DNA of 64,000 bases, taken from contig NZ_CP081903.1 in the NCBI RefSeq assembly GCF_020091405.1, forward strand, positions 3,472,501-3,536,500, in the 5' to 3' direction. The position numbers and the translations under genes are program-made. This DNA comes from Bacteroides cellulosilyticus. Its GTDB lineage: Bacteria > Bacteroidota > Bacteroidia > Bacteroidales > Bacteroidaceae. Positions 45,341-54,331 of this stretch are shown here, one piece after another (position 1 is the stretch's first letter; each line of letters opens with the position of its first letter). Below the pieces are notes generated by a model. The model was not told where the DNA came from, did not search any database, and saw only the letters and a list, made by a program, of their open reading frames with translations.

Positions 45341-45982
45341 TAGTTTCATCACTTTATTATATTCTAATTCTATATGTTTTCCAATGGAAGTAACAATTAT
45401 TCCTGCGCCTTGCCGTTCGGCTTCTTCGGTCAGCATGCGTCCCATAAGTGTGCCGTTATCATCATCCAGGTGGCTGATAGGTTCATCCAGAAAGATGAAA
45501 TCGAACGGTTGGCAGAGGGCACGGATGAAGGCTACACGTTGCTGTTGTCCGAAAGATAGCTTTCCGGCTTTCTCGTTTACTTTCTCAGCGATACCGAGTG
45601 TTTCAAAAAGTGCAAGGATTTCTTTTTTCTTCTTATAATTGGTGAGTCGGTTCTTCAACTGAACGTTTTCCAAAGCCGTCAGTTCCGGGAAGATGCGCAG
45701 CTCCTGGAACAGCATGCTCAGCGAATGTTTCCGCAGTTCCACCCACTCATGAATGGAAAGCGAACGGATATTACGTTCATCAAAGTTGATGATACCCTGG
45801 TAATCGCGGCGATATCCGTAGATATAGCTGCATAGAGAAGATTTGCCTGTGCCGGAAGCAGCTTCTATCAGATACCGCTCTCCTTTTCGTAGCACAAGGT
45901 CTTGATGCCACACGTCGGACGTGATGGCATCCCGGTCGGCAAACACTTGGGGAAGTGTTTGCCTCAGATGAATGATTTCCAT
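45338..45982 (-). CDS. ABC transporter ATP-binding protein
   Basis: 214 aa. Walker A AASGTGKSS (41-49, Lys47), Q-loop Gln93, signature LSFGQQQ (142-148), Walker B FIFLDEP (162-168) and the D-loop SHLDDD. Shape of the LolD/MacB/FtsE group, which drives the permease at 43928. Starts 12 bp after the DUF4836-type gene. Confidence 0.9.
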   Translation of the reverse strand: MEIIHLRQTLPQVFADRDAITSDVWHQDLVLRKGERYLIEAASGTGKSSLCSYIYGYRRDYQGIINFDERNIRSLSIHEWVELRKHSLSMLFQELRIFPELTALENVQLKNRLTNYKKKKEILALFETLGIAEKVNEKAGKLSFGQQQRVAFIRALCQPFDFIFLDEPISHLDDDNGTLMGRMLTEEAERQGAGIIVTSIGKHIELEYNKVMKL

Positions 45983-45994
45983 TATTTATCGGGA

Positions 45995-47545
45995 TTAGAT
46001 GCCTGCAAACCCTTTGATGAAGTTTACGATCTGTTTCAATGCATTTACATTCTTGTCTTTCAGCTGAATGACCATGTCTGCATCATTATTGGAATTGCCG
46101 GTTGCTTCTACATAAGCTATCTTATCAACCAGAGCAAAAGCCGTTGCATATTGTGAACCACCGTATTCCGACAGCATTTTCACAATCGGCAAAGCGAGAA
46201 CCGCTTCTGTGTTAATAACGAAAGCACCATTCTTACCTTTGATATTAGAGGCAAATTCGGTATCTTTGATTGAAGGATTAACAGTTTTATCTATGCTCTT
46301 ATACAACATTTCGTCATTCGTAGCATACAAGCTATTATTGCGGACACCAAAGAATATATTCAGCATTCTGGACTTATATACATATTCGTTCTCACCCAGT
46401 TTCAAGATGTCTTCTCCACGTTTCAAGCCCAGTTCATTCTTCTTTTCATACAGTAATTGTACGGGTGTCGCACTCTTTACGCTGGCGTACATCAGGAAAG
46501 TGGGAGCATTGTCCATTGTGAAGTTTATCAGCCCCATTGCCATATCTTTCTGGAATGTGCCGAACAACTCTTTTACTTCATTGGCTTTGGCAATGGAGAA
46601 GTTCTTTTGGAATTGCTCGTTCTCCAGTAGCAGGTTATAGAATTCCTCTCCGTTGATACCTGCGCTGATATACATCAGAGTCGATTTAGGGAAATATTTC
46701 AGGAAAGTATTCTCTATGGGGCAAGTTGCTTTCTTTTGCTTATCGAACAAGGCTTGCAGTTCAGGACTTTCAGTGAAGTTTTCATATTTCATGCTGATCT
46801 TACCTTTTTCGAAAGAAAGACTTCCCAACATCTTCAGATCCTTCATGTTAAAAGGCATATCACTTTCTTTGATCATATTGGCGTAAGGACCCATCAGGCT
46901 TGCCGGAGAGAGCATCGCATCGATATCTCCACCCATTTTCTGCATTTTCTTGAAAACGGCAGTTGAAACAATACTGTTTTCATTGGTCTGTTTCAGCAGT
47001 GCAGGAATATCTTGCTTGATTTTTTCAAGTTGAGTAGTACCTTTGTAATTAGTTAGCATAAGTACTGAAGGAGTGTATGCCATGAATACCTGATTACCCA
47101 TTTGTGTGAACTGAAAGCCATCTCCACTTGCCAGGGGCTGACAAACTTTCTCTTTCTCTAATGTTTCCAGCAGCGCGTGCAGGTCGTCCTCGTTGCTGAC
47201 TTTTGCAATTACAGTAGTGGGAAATGTCTCAGTATTGAAAACGTATAAAGGTGCCGATACGTCGATTCCCGATTTCTTCGGATCTTTCATAATCATTTCC
47301 ACTTGCTGGAATGTTGCGGCATTCATGCCACTCTTCATAGCATCTGTCAGCTTTTGCTGCGCTTCTTTGTTCTCCTTGTCATTGAGCCCTGCTTTATCAA
47401 CCAATGATTTCATGTTGATACTGACTACCGTAGAGGCATTGGCAGGAATAACATTCGTATATTCGAATTTCTTCTCGGAACATGCGCTGACAAGAGCTAC
47501 CACTACAGCCATCAACGCCAAACGGGGAAACAAACTTTTCTTCAT
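45995..47545 (-). CDS. DUF4836-type lipoprotein
   Basis: 516 aa. SPII signal with lipid Cys22 (LVSAC). The rest fits the DUF4836 pattern: YTNVIPANASTVVSINMKSL near the N terminus, alternating alpha/beta, and repeated phrases such as VINTEAVLALP near the end. Function unknown. In the operon NupG-like, BFN, RsmE, this gene, ABC ATPase. Assignment to DUF4836 is by recall of the family pattern. Confidence 0.7.
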   Translation of the reverse strand: MKKSLFPRLALMAVVVALVSACSEKKFEYTNVIPANASTVVSINMKSLVDKAGLNDKENKEAQQKLTDAMKSGMNAATFQQVEMIMKDPKKSGIDVSAPLYVFNTETFPTTVIAKVSNEDDLHALLETLEKEKVCQPLASGDGFQFTQMGNQVFMAYTPSVLMLTNYKGTTQLEKIKQDIPALLKQTNENSIVSTAVFKKMQKMGGDIDAMLSPASLMGPYANMIKESDMPFNMKDLKMLGSLSFEKGKISMKYENFTESPELQALFDKQKKATCPIENTFLKYFPKSTLMYISAGINGEEFYNLLLENEQFQKNFSIAKANEVKELFGTFQKDMAMGLINFTMDNAPTFLMYASVKSATPVQLLYEKKNELGLKRGEDILKLGENEYVYKSRMLNIFFGVRNNSLYATNDEMLYKSIDKTVNPSIKDTEFASNIKGKNGAFVINTEAVLALPIVKMLSEYGGSQYATAFALVDKIAYVEATGNSNNDADMVIQLKDKNVNALKQIVNFIKGFAGI

Positions 47546-47569
47546 ACAATTCTTATTAAAATGTGATTA

Positions 47570-48268
47570 TCATTGATTTTGCAAGTTCAGTGTATGGCAA
47601 GCCACCAGAGCCGCCGTCTCTGTGCGTAGCCTCGACTTACCCAGACTGATGGGGGTAAAGCCGTTTTCTATAGCCTTTTGTACTTCTTCTTCACTGAAAT
47701 CCCCTTCCGGACCTATCAATACCAGTGCATCTTCTCCTTTGCGGAACACATCTTTCAGCAGCGGCTTTTCTCCTTCGTAACAGTGCGCAATGAACTTTTG
47801 CCCTCTGAAGGGCTGTGTGATGAACTTATTGAAATCCGTCATCTCGTTCAGTTGTGGCAAACGTGCTTTGAGGGATTGTTTGATGGCAGATACCAATATC
47901 TTGCTGATACGCTCTGTTTTGATGACTTTCCGTTCAGAGAAACGACAGTTCAGGAAAGTCAGTTCATCGAAGCCTATCTCAGTAGCTTTTTCTGCAAACC
48001 ATTCTGTACGGTCCATATTCTTGGTAGGGGCCATTGCAATGTGCAGATGCCCGTTCCATAAAGGTTCCTGATAAATGGTTTCCAGGATGTTTACCATGCA
48101 ACGTTTATTGGTGGCGGCACTGATTTCTGCGCGATAGAAATTACCTTTACCGTCCGTCAGCGTAATCTGATCACCGATATTAAGGCGCAGTACGCGGACG
48201 CAGTGCTGGGCTTCTTCTTCGGGAAGTTCGGCACGGGTTTGTATGTCGGGTGTATAGAATACGTGCAT
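47570..48268 (-). CDS. rsmE: 16S rRNA m3U1498 methyltransferase RsmE
   Basis: 232 aa from the ATG at 48268. The frame is open upstream but would overlap the preceding gene, and MHVFYTPDI is the normal N terminus. N-terminal PUA-like domain (about 1-70, EEAQHCVRVLRLNIGD), then a SPOUT trefoil-knot methyltransferase with LVLIGPEGDFSEEEV and LGKSRLRTETAAL, the SAM-binding knot. Methylates U1498 of 16S rRNA. 4 bp after the BFN-family gene. Confidence 0.95.
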   Translation of the reverse strand: MHVFYTPDIQTRAELPEEEAQHCVRVLRLNIGDQITLTDGKGNFYRAEISAATNKRCMVNILETIYQEPLWNGHLHIAMAPTKNMDRTEWFAEKATEIGFDELTFLNCRFSERKVIKTERISKILVSAIKQSLKARLPQLNEMTDFNKFITQPFRGQKFIAHCYEGEKPLLKDVFRKGEDALVLIGPEGDFSEEEVQKAIENGFTPISLGKSRLRTETAALVACHTLNLQNQ

Positions 48269-48272
48269 AAGT

Positions 48273-48875
48273 TTATTGCTGTTCTTTTCGTTTGGAAATT
48301 TCATCCCTGATGTGGGCGGCGCGTTCGTAATTCTCATTGGCTATAGCTTCCTGCAAAGCTTTTTGCAGCATTTCCATTGTGTCTTCATGGAAGAATTCAT
48401 CTTCGTGTGGAGAAGGATTCTCTCCCATAGGAGCTACGCTTCCCGCTTCGCTTTCCTTTCCGGTTTTAAGTTGTTCCGACTCCAGAATTTCTTCGTAGAT
48501 AAAGATCGGAGCTTTCATCCGTAAAGCCATTGCGACTGCATCTGATGTACGGGCGTCCATACGAATGATAGCATCGTCTGCTTTCAGATAGATATAAGAA
48601 TAGAATACACCGTTGTCTACCCTGTAAATAAGGGCACGCATCATGTTTACCCCTAATACTTCCAGACATGAAGCGAAAAGGTTGTGGGTCAACGGGCGTG
48701 GCGGAACAATTCCCTTCAGGCTGATTAACATCGCTTGTGCTTCTGCCGCACCGATGATAACCGGTAATTGACGGGCACCCTCCACTTCTCCTAATACGAG
48801 GGCATAAGCTCCTGCCTGTTCCTGACTGTTGGAGATGTTTAGTACTTCCAGTTCTATTTTTTTCTTTTTATCCAT
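48273..48875 (-). CDS. Bifunctional nuclease (DUF151/BFN) family protein with UVR motif
   Basis: 200 aa from the ATG at 48875 (a TTG ten codons upstream is rejected). N-terminal BFN domain (about 5-135; LPVIIGAAEAQAM, RPLTHNLF, DARTSDAVAMALR), an acidic linker, and a C-terminal UvrB/UvrC motif (about 165-198, LQKALQEAIANENYERAAHIRDEI). Members show nuclease activity in plants. The bacterial role is unsettled. Cytoplasmic, in an operon with rsmE. Confidence 0.85.
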   Translation of the reverse strand: MDKKKKIELEVLNISNSQEQAGAYALVLGEVEGARQLPVIIGAAEAQAMLISLKGIVPPRPLTHNLFASCLEVLGVNMMRALIYRVDNGVFYSYIYLKADDAIIRMDARTSDAVAMALRMKAPIFIYEEILESEQLKTGKESEAGSVAPMGENPSPHEDEFFHEDTMEMLQKALQEAIANENYERAAHIRDEISKRKEQQ

Positions 48876-48917
48876 AATCTTTTTCTGAGTGGTGACAACT
48901 GCCAACCACTTGCTTAC

Positions 48918-50174
48918 TTACTTTTTATTTACTGCTTCTTCCGGCCGATGCTTGTACTTGAACACCAAGGCGAACAATATGCCGATGACCAGTGCGTAAG
49001 CAGCAAAAATAAGCCAAATCTCAGGCCACTCACGACTTACCAGTTTTCCGTCGGCATATACTGAGAAAGCATCTACTACGGCACCGCTGGCGTATCCTCC
49101 AATAATGGCGCCCAAACCGTTGGTCATCATAAAGAATAATCCCTGGGCACTGGCGCGGATATTGGAATTGGTTTCTTGTTCAACAAACAACGAACCCGAA
49201 ATGTTGAAGAAATCGAATGCCATGCCATAAACAATCATGGATAGGATTAACATCCACAAGCCGGATCCCGGATCTCCAAAGCCGAACAATCCGAACCGGA
49301 ATACCCATGCAAACATACTGATCAGCATAACCTGCTTGATTCCGAAATGTCTCAGGAAGAAAGGTATGGCAAGAATAAATAATGTTTCGGACATTTGTGA
49401 GATGGATAGCAGGATAACCGAATGTTTCACGCCAAAGGAATCTGCGTATTCCGGAATACTGGCAAAACTACCCAGGAAAAGGTCACCATACGTATTGGTA
49501 ATCTGTAACGCTGCTCCCAGAAGCATGGAAAACAAGAAGAAAATAGCCATTTTCTTTCTTTTGAATAATACAAATGCATCCAGTCCTAAAGAAGAAAGCA
49601 GTGATTTGTTTCCGGTCTTGGCAGGCTTACATGCCGGCAGGGTGAAAGCATACAGCCCCAGCATTAATGCAGATGCACCACCTACATAAAGTTGGGCGCT
49701 TGAATTCTTGAATCCGGTAAGGTCTACTGCCCACATCGCACAGATAAACCCAATGGTTCCCCATACGCGAATGGGTGGGAAATCCTTGATCAGATCACAC
49801 TTATATTGTTCAAGTGAATTGTACGAAACTGTATTGGCCAGTGATAAAGTAGGCATATATACCAATAAATTGAGTAACATTGCCCAATACATCTGGTCAT
49901 ATCCCGTAGCGGTAGAGGCATAGAAAAGGCATGCGGCTCCTATAATGTGGCAAAGTCCGTATAAACGTTCAGCATTGAACCATTTATCGGCGATGATACC
50001 AATGATGCCGGGCATAATTAGAGAGGCAATGCCCATGGTTGCGAAGATTGCGCCGATTTGGCCTCCTTCGAAGTGTAGTTCTCTACCCATGTAACCTCCT
50101 AATGAAATTAACCATGACCCCCATACGAAGAATTGCAGGAAGTTCATGATAATCAAACGAACTTTTATACTCAT
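48918..50174 (-). CDS. Nucleoside:H+ symporter-like MFS transporter (NupG/XapB type)
   Basis: 418 aa, 12 membrane helices. N-terminal NFLQFFVWGSWLISLGGYM and later GIIADKWF and GAIIGGYASGAVVD match the NHS family. Inner membrane. First gene of the operon leading to BFN, rsmE, DUF4836 and the ABC ATPase. Its own -7 motif is at 50221-50228. Nucleosides are the expected cargo from the family. Confidence 0.85.
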   Translation of the reverse strand: MSIKVRLIIMNFLQFFVWGSWLISLGGYMGRELHFEGGQIGAIFATMGIASLIMPGIIGIIADKWFNAERLYGLCHIIGAACLFYASTATGYDQMYWAMLLNLLVYMPTLSLANTVSYNSLEQYKCDLIKDFPPIRVWGTIGFICAMWAVDLTGFKNSSAQLYVGGASALMLGLYAFTLPACKPAKTGNKSLLSSLGLDAFVLFKRKKMAIFFLFSMLLGAALQITNTYGDLFLGSFASIPEYADSFGVKHSVILLSISQMSETLFILAIPFFLRHFGIKQVMLISMFAWVFRFGLFGFGDPGSGLWMLILSMIVYGMAFDFFNISGSLFVEQETNSNIRASAQGLFFMMTNGLGAIIGGYASGAVVDAFSVYADGKLVSREWPEIWLIFAAYALVIGILFALVFKYKHRPEEAVNKK

Positions 50175-50220
50175 GACTTTTCTAATTTGTGTGTTTTCTT
50201 TTCACATTAAATAATAGATG

Positions 50221-50228
50221 CAAATATA
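50221..50228 (-). promoter_or_regulatory. -7 promoter motif for the nucleoside permease operon
   Basis: The minus strand reads TATATTTG (TAnnTTTG), 46 bp before the ATG at 50174, giving a leader of about 40 nt. Confidence 0.5.
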
Positions 50229-50330
50229 ATATTTTCGTTGATTGCGTGAGCAAGTTAATTAATAAAAAGCGCATAAAAGTGAAGAAAGGTGAAGAATAGA
50301 TGATGAAAAGCGGAATGGCTAAGAGGTATA

Positions 50331-50398
50331 TAAAAAAAGAAGGCTATCTATCCCAGACAGCCAATCTTTATTAACCTTAAATCTAATACCATGAAAAA
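50331..50398 (-). ncRNA. Candidate small RNA with its own promoter and terminator
   Basis: The minus strand reads TACATTTG (TAnnTTTG) at 50405-50412 with a GTTG -33 match at 50430-50433, 17 bp away. About 40 nt after the predicted start, an 8-bp stem with a G-U pair (50342-50349 with 50355-50362) is followed by a short spacer and seven T residues, a standard intrinsic terminator. The RNA would be about 67 nt and stops well short of the permease gene, which has its own promoter. No ORF. Not recognised as a known family. Confidence 0.5.
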
Positions 50399-50562
50399 CA
50401 CAGTGCAAATGTAGAGGTTTTATGTTATACAACATAACGTTTTACTAATTTTCTTCTTTGGTTTAACATCTTTTAGATTACAGGGCGGCTTTTGTCCCAT
50501 TTATGAGAGAGTAAAGTGCATTTTTGGCAAAGATAGTATTAGTTAATCTTCTATCCCTTGCT

Positions 50563-50570
50563 TACCTTTG
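50563..50570 (+). promoter_or_regulatory. -7 promoter motif for the GH2 gene
   Basis: TACCTTTG (TAnnTTTG) 16 bp before the ATG at 50587. It puts the transcription start at about 50577, so the open frame further upstream is not translated. Confidence 0.55.
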
Positions 50571-50586
50571 CTTCATAAATCGAGAA

Positions 50587-53409
50587 ATGATGAAAAACAG
50601 AATCTTATTGACTGCTGCGTTATGTATGAGCATGATGGCACAGATTACTGCACAAGGTTACACTTCTTTGCGGGAGCAAATCCAGTTAGCGGGAGAGTGG
50701 GAGAGTTCTTTAGGCACCTGTCGCCTGCCCGGTACGACAGATGAAAACCGACTGGGTGAAAGAAACCGGGATACGCTGGTGACGTATCAGTTAACACGTC
50801 TCTATCCTTATAGTGGTAAAGTGATTTATACCCGTGAAATAAATATCCCTGAGAGTTTCCGGGGTAAGAAACTGTTTTTGATGATGGAGCGTACCAAACC
50901 AAGCACTGTGTGGGTAGATGGTGACAGTATCGGTAGCTATGGTCATCTGTATGCGCCTCACCGGTATGAGCTGCCTGCCCTGGCGGTAGGGAAGCATCAG
51001 CTGAAAATCAGGATCGATAACTCACCGACTTCTGTCCCTAAAGAAATACAGGGCTCTCATGCCTGGACAGATGCTACGCAAACGAATTGGAACGGCATTC
51101 TGGGAGAATTTTATATCGAGGCAGTTCCGGTTTCTTATATCCAGTCGGTACAGGTATATCCGGAAGTGGATAAGAAACAAGCATTAGTTATAGTGGAAGT
51201 CGATGCGGACAAAGACGGAAAAGCGATACTGGATGTCGATGGATATGCCTGGAATACTTCTGAAACACACACCTTGTCTCCCCAGCAACTTGCCGTGCGA
51301 TTGAAGAAAGGACGAAATCGGATTGAGCTTCCTGTGAATATGGGTGATAAACCATTACTGTGGAGTGAATTTCATCCCGCACTTTACAAACTGAACATTG
51401 CGCTCCATGCCGGGAAAAACCGGGATAGCCGGATGGTAGATTTCGGTATGCGCAAGTTTGAAGTGGAGGGTACGCAATTTGTGATAAATGGTTATAAAAC
51501 TTTTTTGCGTGGGAAACATGATGCCTGTGTTTTTCCCCTGACCGGTTACGGTCCGATGGATGTAGCGCCCTGGCAGCGTGTATTCCGCATAGCTAAACAA
51601 TACGGTATTAATCATTATCGCTGTCATTCTTTCACTCCGCCGCGTGCTGCGCTGGAGGCTGCCGATATCGAAGGTATCTATTATCAGATTGAGTTGCCTT
51701 TATGGGGGTATATCAAGCGTGAAAATACGGTCCTGAACGATTTTCTGAAAAGGGAAGGGGACATGTTGCTGGAACACTTTGGGAATCACCCTTCATTTAT
51801 GATGCTGGGTCTGGGTAATGAGTTGGATGTGGAGATAGATGTGGTGCGTGAATGGCTCGATGATTTCCGCAATCGGGATAATCGTCATTTGTATTGCTTC
51901 GGTTCCAATAATAACCTTGGTTGGAAAGGTCCGCAGGATGGAGAAGATTTCTTTGTGACCTGCCGTGTAGGTGGTGGAGACGGATATACGACTCATGTAC
52001 GTACTTCCTTTGCGTACGTAGATGCTGAGAAGGGTGGCATTTTGAATAATACGCGTCCGGCTACGGATAAAGACTATTCCGGTGCCATTGCGCACTGTCC
52101 CCGTCCTGTAGTGGGGCATGAAAACTGTCAGTTTCAAATCTATCCCGATTACGGTCAGATAGCGAAATATACCGGGGTGCTTCATCCTTATAATCTTGAG
52201 ATTTTTCGTGATCGTCTGAAAGAGAACCATCTTTCTTCTCAGGCAAAAACTTTTCACCAGGCTACCGGACGTTTCTCGATAGAGTGTTATAAAGCGGATA
52301 TGGAATATGCTTTCCGTACTCCCGGTTTTGGTGGCTTCCAGTTGCTTGATTTGCAGGATTATCCCGGACAAGGTTCCGCATTAGTGGGTATTCTGGATGC
52401 CTTTATGGATAGCAAGGGTATCGTTGCCCCCGAAACTTTTTATGGTTTCTGTGCACCTCTTGTTCCTTTGGCATTGATGAAGGATCATTGTTGGCTGAAT
52501 ACTCAACCGCTTCACATAGATGTTGCTCTTTCTAATTATGTGGAAGGCGATTGGAATGAACCTGTCCGTTGGAGTTTAGCATCTGATAATGGCGGTTGGA
52601 AACGCGAAGGGCAATTGTCTGCTTCCGTCCCTCAGGGTGAAGTGGGACGTGTGGGGAGTATTGAACTTTCTCTCTCTGCGATAAAGGAAGCTCGGCGTCT
52701 GACATTGACTCTGTTCACAGGTGAGTATCGCAATTATTACCATCTTTGGGTGTATCCCGATGAATCTGCTGAATCGGAAGTTTCCGTCTATGTAACTTCC
52801 CGGTTGGATGGTGACTTAAAAAAGAAGTTGGAGAACGGTGCGTCTGTTTTGTTTATTCCTGAGCATGACAGTATTCTTGTGCAGAGTGTGAGCGGTATGT
52901 TTACTCCTGACTATTGGAATTTTTCAATGTTCAAGACTATCTCCGAGAATGCCGGAAAGGAAGTGTCTTCCGGAACACTGTCCATCTTGACCGATCCCAT
53001 GCATCCGTTGCTGAAATACTTTCCAACAGAGAATCATAGTGATTGGCAATGGTGGAGCATTACCCGTAATTCACGCCCTATGATACTGAATGCGACTCGC
53101 GGTGAATACCGTCCGCTGATTCAGGTGGTGGATAACATCGAGCGGAATCATAAGTTGGGGTTGGTTTTCGAGTTTGCTGTCGGCAAAGGGAAATTATTAG
53201 TCTGCATGACGGATCTTCGCGCCATCGCTGATATGCCTGAAGGAAGGCAGTTCCGTACCTCCTTGCTACGATATGTAAAGTCTGACGCTTTCCGGCCTGT
53301 AGAGCAACTTACCTGGGAAGAGTTGAACGCACTCTTTCATGCCGATATCAATCAACGAATGATTATCGGGGTGAAGAATGAGTCGGATTATACGATAGGG
53401 AATGATTGA
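50587..53409 (+). CDS. GH2-family glycoside hydrolase
   Basis: 940 aa from the ATG at 50587 (the next codon is also ATG). Signal peptide ending ITAQ, periplasmic or secreted. A jelly-roll sugar-binding domain (about 25-185), an Ig-like domain (about 190-295), a TIM barrel (about 300-640) and C-terminal beta domains. LGLGNELDVE gives acid/base Glu412, and VVGHENCQFQIYPDYG gives a likely nucleophile Glu512. The family includes beta-galactosidases, mannosidases, glucuronidases and exo-acting enzymes on plant glycans. Specificity is not readable. Stands alone, apart from the xylan loci. Confidence 0.8.
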   Translation: MMKNRILLTAALCMSMMAQITAQGYTSLREQIQLAGEWESSLGTCRLPGTTDENRLGERNRDTLVTYQLTRLYPYSGKVIYTREINIPESFRGKKLFLMMERTKPSTVWVDGDSIGSYGHLYAPHRYELPALAVGKHQLKIRIDNSPTSVPKEIQGSHAWTDATQTNWNGILGEFYIEAVPVSYIQSVQVYPEVDKKQALVIVEVDADKDGKAILDVDGYAWNTSETHTLSPQQLAVRLKKGRNRIELPVNMGDKPLLWSEFHPALYKLNIALHAGKNRDSRMVDFGMRKFEVEGTQFVINGYKTFLRGKHDACVFPLTGYGPMDVAPWQRVFRIAKQYGINHYRCHSFTPPRAALEAADIEGIYYQIELPLWGYIKRENTVLNDFLKREGDMLLEHFGNHPSFMMLGLGNELDVEIDVVREWLDDFRNRDNRHLYCFGSNNNLGWKGPQDGEDFFVTCRVGGGDGYTTHVRTSFAYVDAEKGGILNNTRPATDKDYSGAIAHCPRPVVGHENCQFQIYPDYGQIAKYTGVLHPYNLEIFRDRLKENHLSSQAKTFHQATGRFSIECYKADMEYAFRTPGFGGFQLLDLQDYPGQGSALVGILDAFMDSKGIVAPETFYGFCAPLVPLALMKDHCWLNTQPLHIDVALSNYVEGDWNEPVRWSLASDNGGWKREGQLSASVPQGEVGRVGSIELSLSAIKEARRLTLTLFTGEYRNYYHLWVYPDESAESEVSVYVTSRLDGDLKKKLENGASVLFIPEHDSILVQSVSGMFTPDYWNFSMFKTISENAGKEVSSGTLSILTDPMHPLLKYFPTENHSDWQWWSITRNSRPMILNATRGEYRPLIQVVDNIERNHKLGLVFEFAVGKGKLLVCMTDLRAIADMPEGRQFRTSLLRYVKSDAFRPVEQLTWEELNALFHADINQRMIIGVKNESDYTIGND

Positions 53410-53469
53410 TACAGGGTGTTTTGTTCTTTTTTTGTTCGCAATTTTGTGAATGATGTCATTCTAAATATG

Positions 53470-53477
53470 TATCTTTG
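53470..53477 (+). promoter_or_regulatory. -7 promoter motif for higBA
   Basis: TATCTTTG (TAnnTTTG) 20 bp before the toxin ATG. TTTG at 53443-53446 may be the -33 box, with 23 bp between, slightly wide. Confidence 0.5.
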
Positions 53478-53497
53478 CGACGAACAAACTACTGATT

Positions 53498-53821
53498 ATG
53501 ATAGTTACTTTTGATAAAGAATACCTTAAAGAACTTTATATTACCGGTAAATGCAGTGACAAGAAGCATCGCTTTCAGCCGGATGTGATAAAGCGGTATG
53601 CAAGATGCATTTATCGGCTGGAGGAGGCAAGCAGAGAAGAAGACTTATATAAGATTAGTTCTCTTAATTATGAAGTGCTTCGAGGCGATAAAGAGGGAAT
53701 ATCTTCAATAAGGGTTACTGATAAGTATCGTATTGAATTTACGATTTCATTAAATCCTGATATTGATGAGTTTTTTGTCAGAGTGTGTAATATATTGGAA
53801 TTGTCTAACCATTATAAATGA
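53498..53821 (+). CDS. higB: HigB-type toxin (RelE/ParE superfamily)
   Basis: 107 aa. Compact alpha/beta fold with conserved late residues RVTDKYRIEFTI, as in HigB proteins that cut mRNA in the ribosome. It comes before the antitoxin, the reversed order typical of higBA. 7 bp separate the two genes. No sign of damage. Confidence 0.85.
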   Translation: MIVTFDKEYLKELYITGKCSDKKHRFQPDVIKRYARCIYRLEEASREEDLYKISSLNYEVLRGDKEGISSIRVTDKYRIEFTISLNPDIDEFFVRVCNILELSNHYK

Positions 53822-53828
53822 GTAGAGT

Positions 53829-54152
53829 ATGACTATGATTGCAAATAAATTAACTCCTTTCTATCCTATTCATCCCGGTGAGATACTGAAAGATGAAATT
53901 GAATATCGTAAAATCTCCCAGCGCGCCTTGGCCCGTCAGATGGGGATTGCTTATTCACAGTTGAATGAAATACTGAACGGTAAACGTCCGGTGAATGCGG
54001 AACTCGCCTTACTTTTTGAGGCGGCTCTGGGGCTTGACCCTGAAATGCTGCTTAATATGCAGATGCGTTACAATATGCAAGTGGCACGTGCTGATAAGAA
54101 AACGCAGGACCGCTGGAACGAAGTACGTAAATTGTGTGCCTCTTTTCTGTAA
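53829..54152 (+). CDS. higA: HigA-type antitoxin (XRE-family HTH)
   Basis: 107 aa. IHPGEILKDEIEYRKISQ and LARQMGIAYSQLNEILNGKRPV are the HigA helix-turn-helix (about 15-60), followed by a short dimerising tail. Neutralises HigB and represses the operon. The start at 53829 gives MTM; the second Met is equally possible. Confidence 0.88.
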   Translation: MTMIANKLTPFYPIHPGEILKDEIEYRKISQRALARQMGIAYSQLNEILNGKRPVNAELALLFEAALGLDPEMLLNMQMRYNMQVARADKKTQDRWNEVRKLCASFL

Positions 54153-54175
54153 CCTTCCGACGTTCGTTTGTACAA

Positions 54176-54280
54176 ATAAAAAGAAAGAGGATGTGTCCAA
54201 AGTCACTTTGTGCATTTCGGGCGAATAATCATTCGACCGCACATAGCGCAGCATTTTGATACATCCTCCTCCTTTTTTTA
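54176..54280. repeat. Hairpin element 3, two-way terminator between convergent genes
   Basis: Imperfect arms (about 54181-54198 and 54258-54275; AGGATGTGTCC against GATACATCCT), followed on the plus strand by a T-run and on the minus strand by T-rich sequence. The centre has TTTCGGGCGAAT, ATTCG and AGCGCAGC, shared with elements 1 and 2. The arms are unrelated to theirs. Lies between higA and the methyltransferase gene. Confidence 0.7.
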
Positions 54281-54331
54281 TTTTTGTATACTTTATTCTG
54301 CGTAGCGGAGTAATCAGTCTTTATAGTTTAG

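Larger units (their letters stand above)
50175..50586. other. 412-bp divergent region: promoters and a small-RNA candidate
   Basis: No gene of confident size. Holds the -7 motif of the nucleoside permease (50221-50228), a terminator and promoter that would bound a minus-strand RNA of about 70 nt (50331-50412), a short inverted repeat TATGTT/AACATA near 50421-50436, a second minus-strand -7 match at 50528-50535, and the -7 motif of the GH2 gene (50563-50570). Confidence 0.55.

Noticed and set aside
48269..48337. 23-codon N-terminal extension of RsmE
   Set aside because: It would run deep into the preceding gene, and the family starts at MHVFYTP.
50392..50415. Seven-codon plus-strand ORF (MKNTVQM) as a leader peptide
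   Set aside because: No plus-strand promoter or gene follows closely, and the minus-strand promoter and terminator explain the region better.
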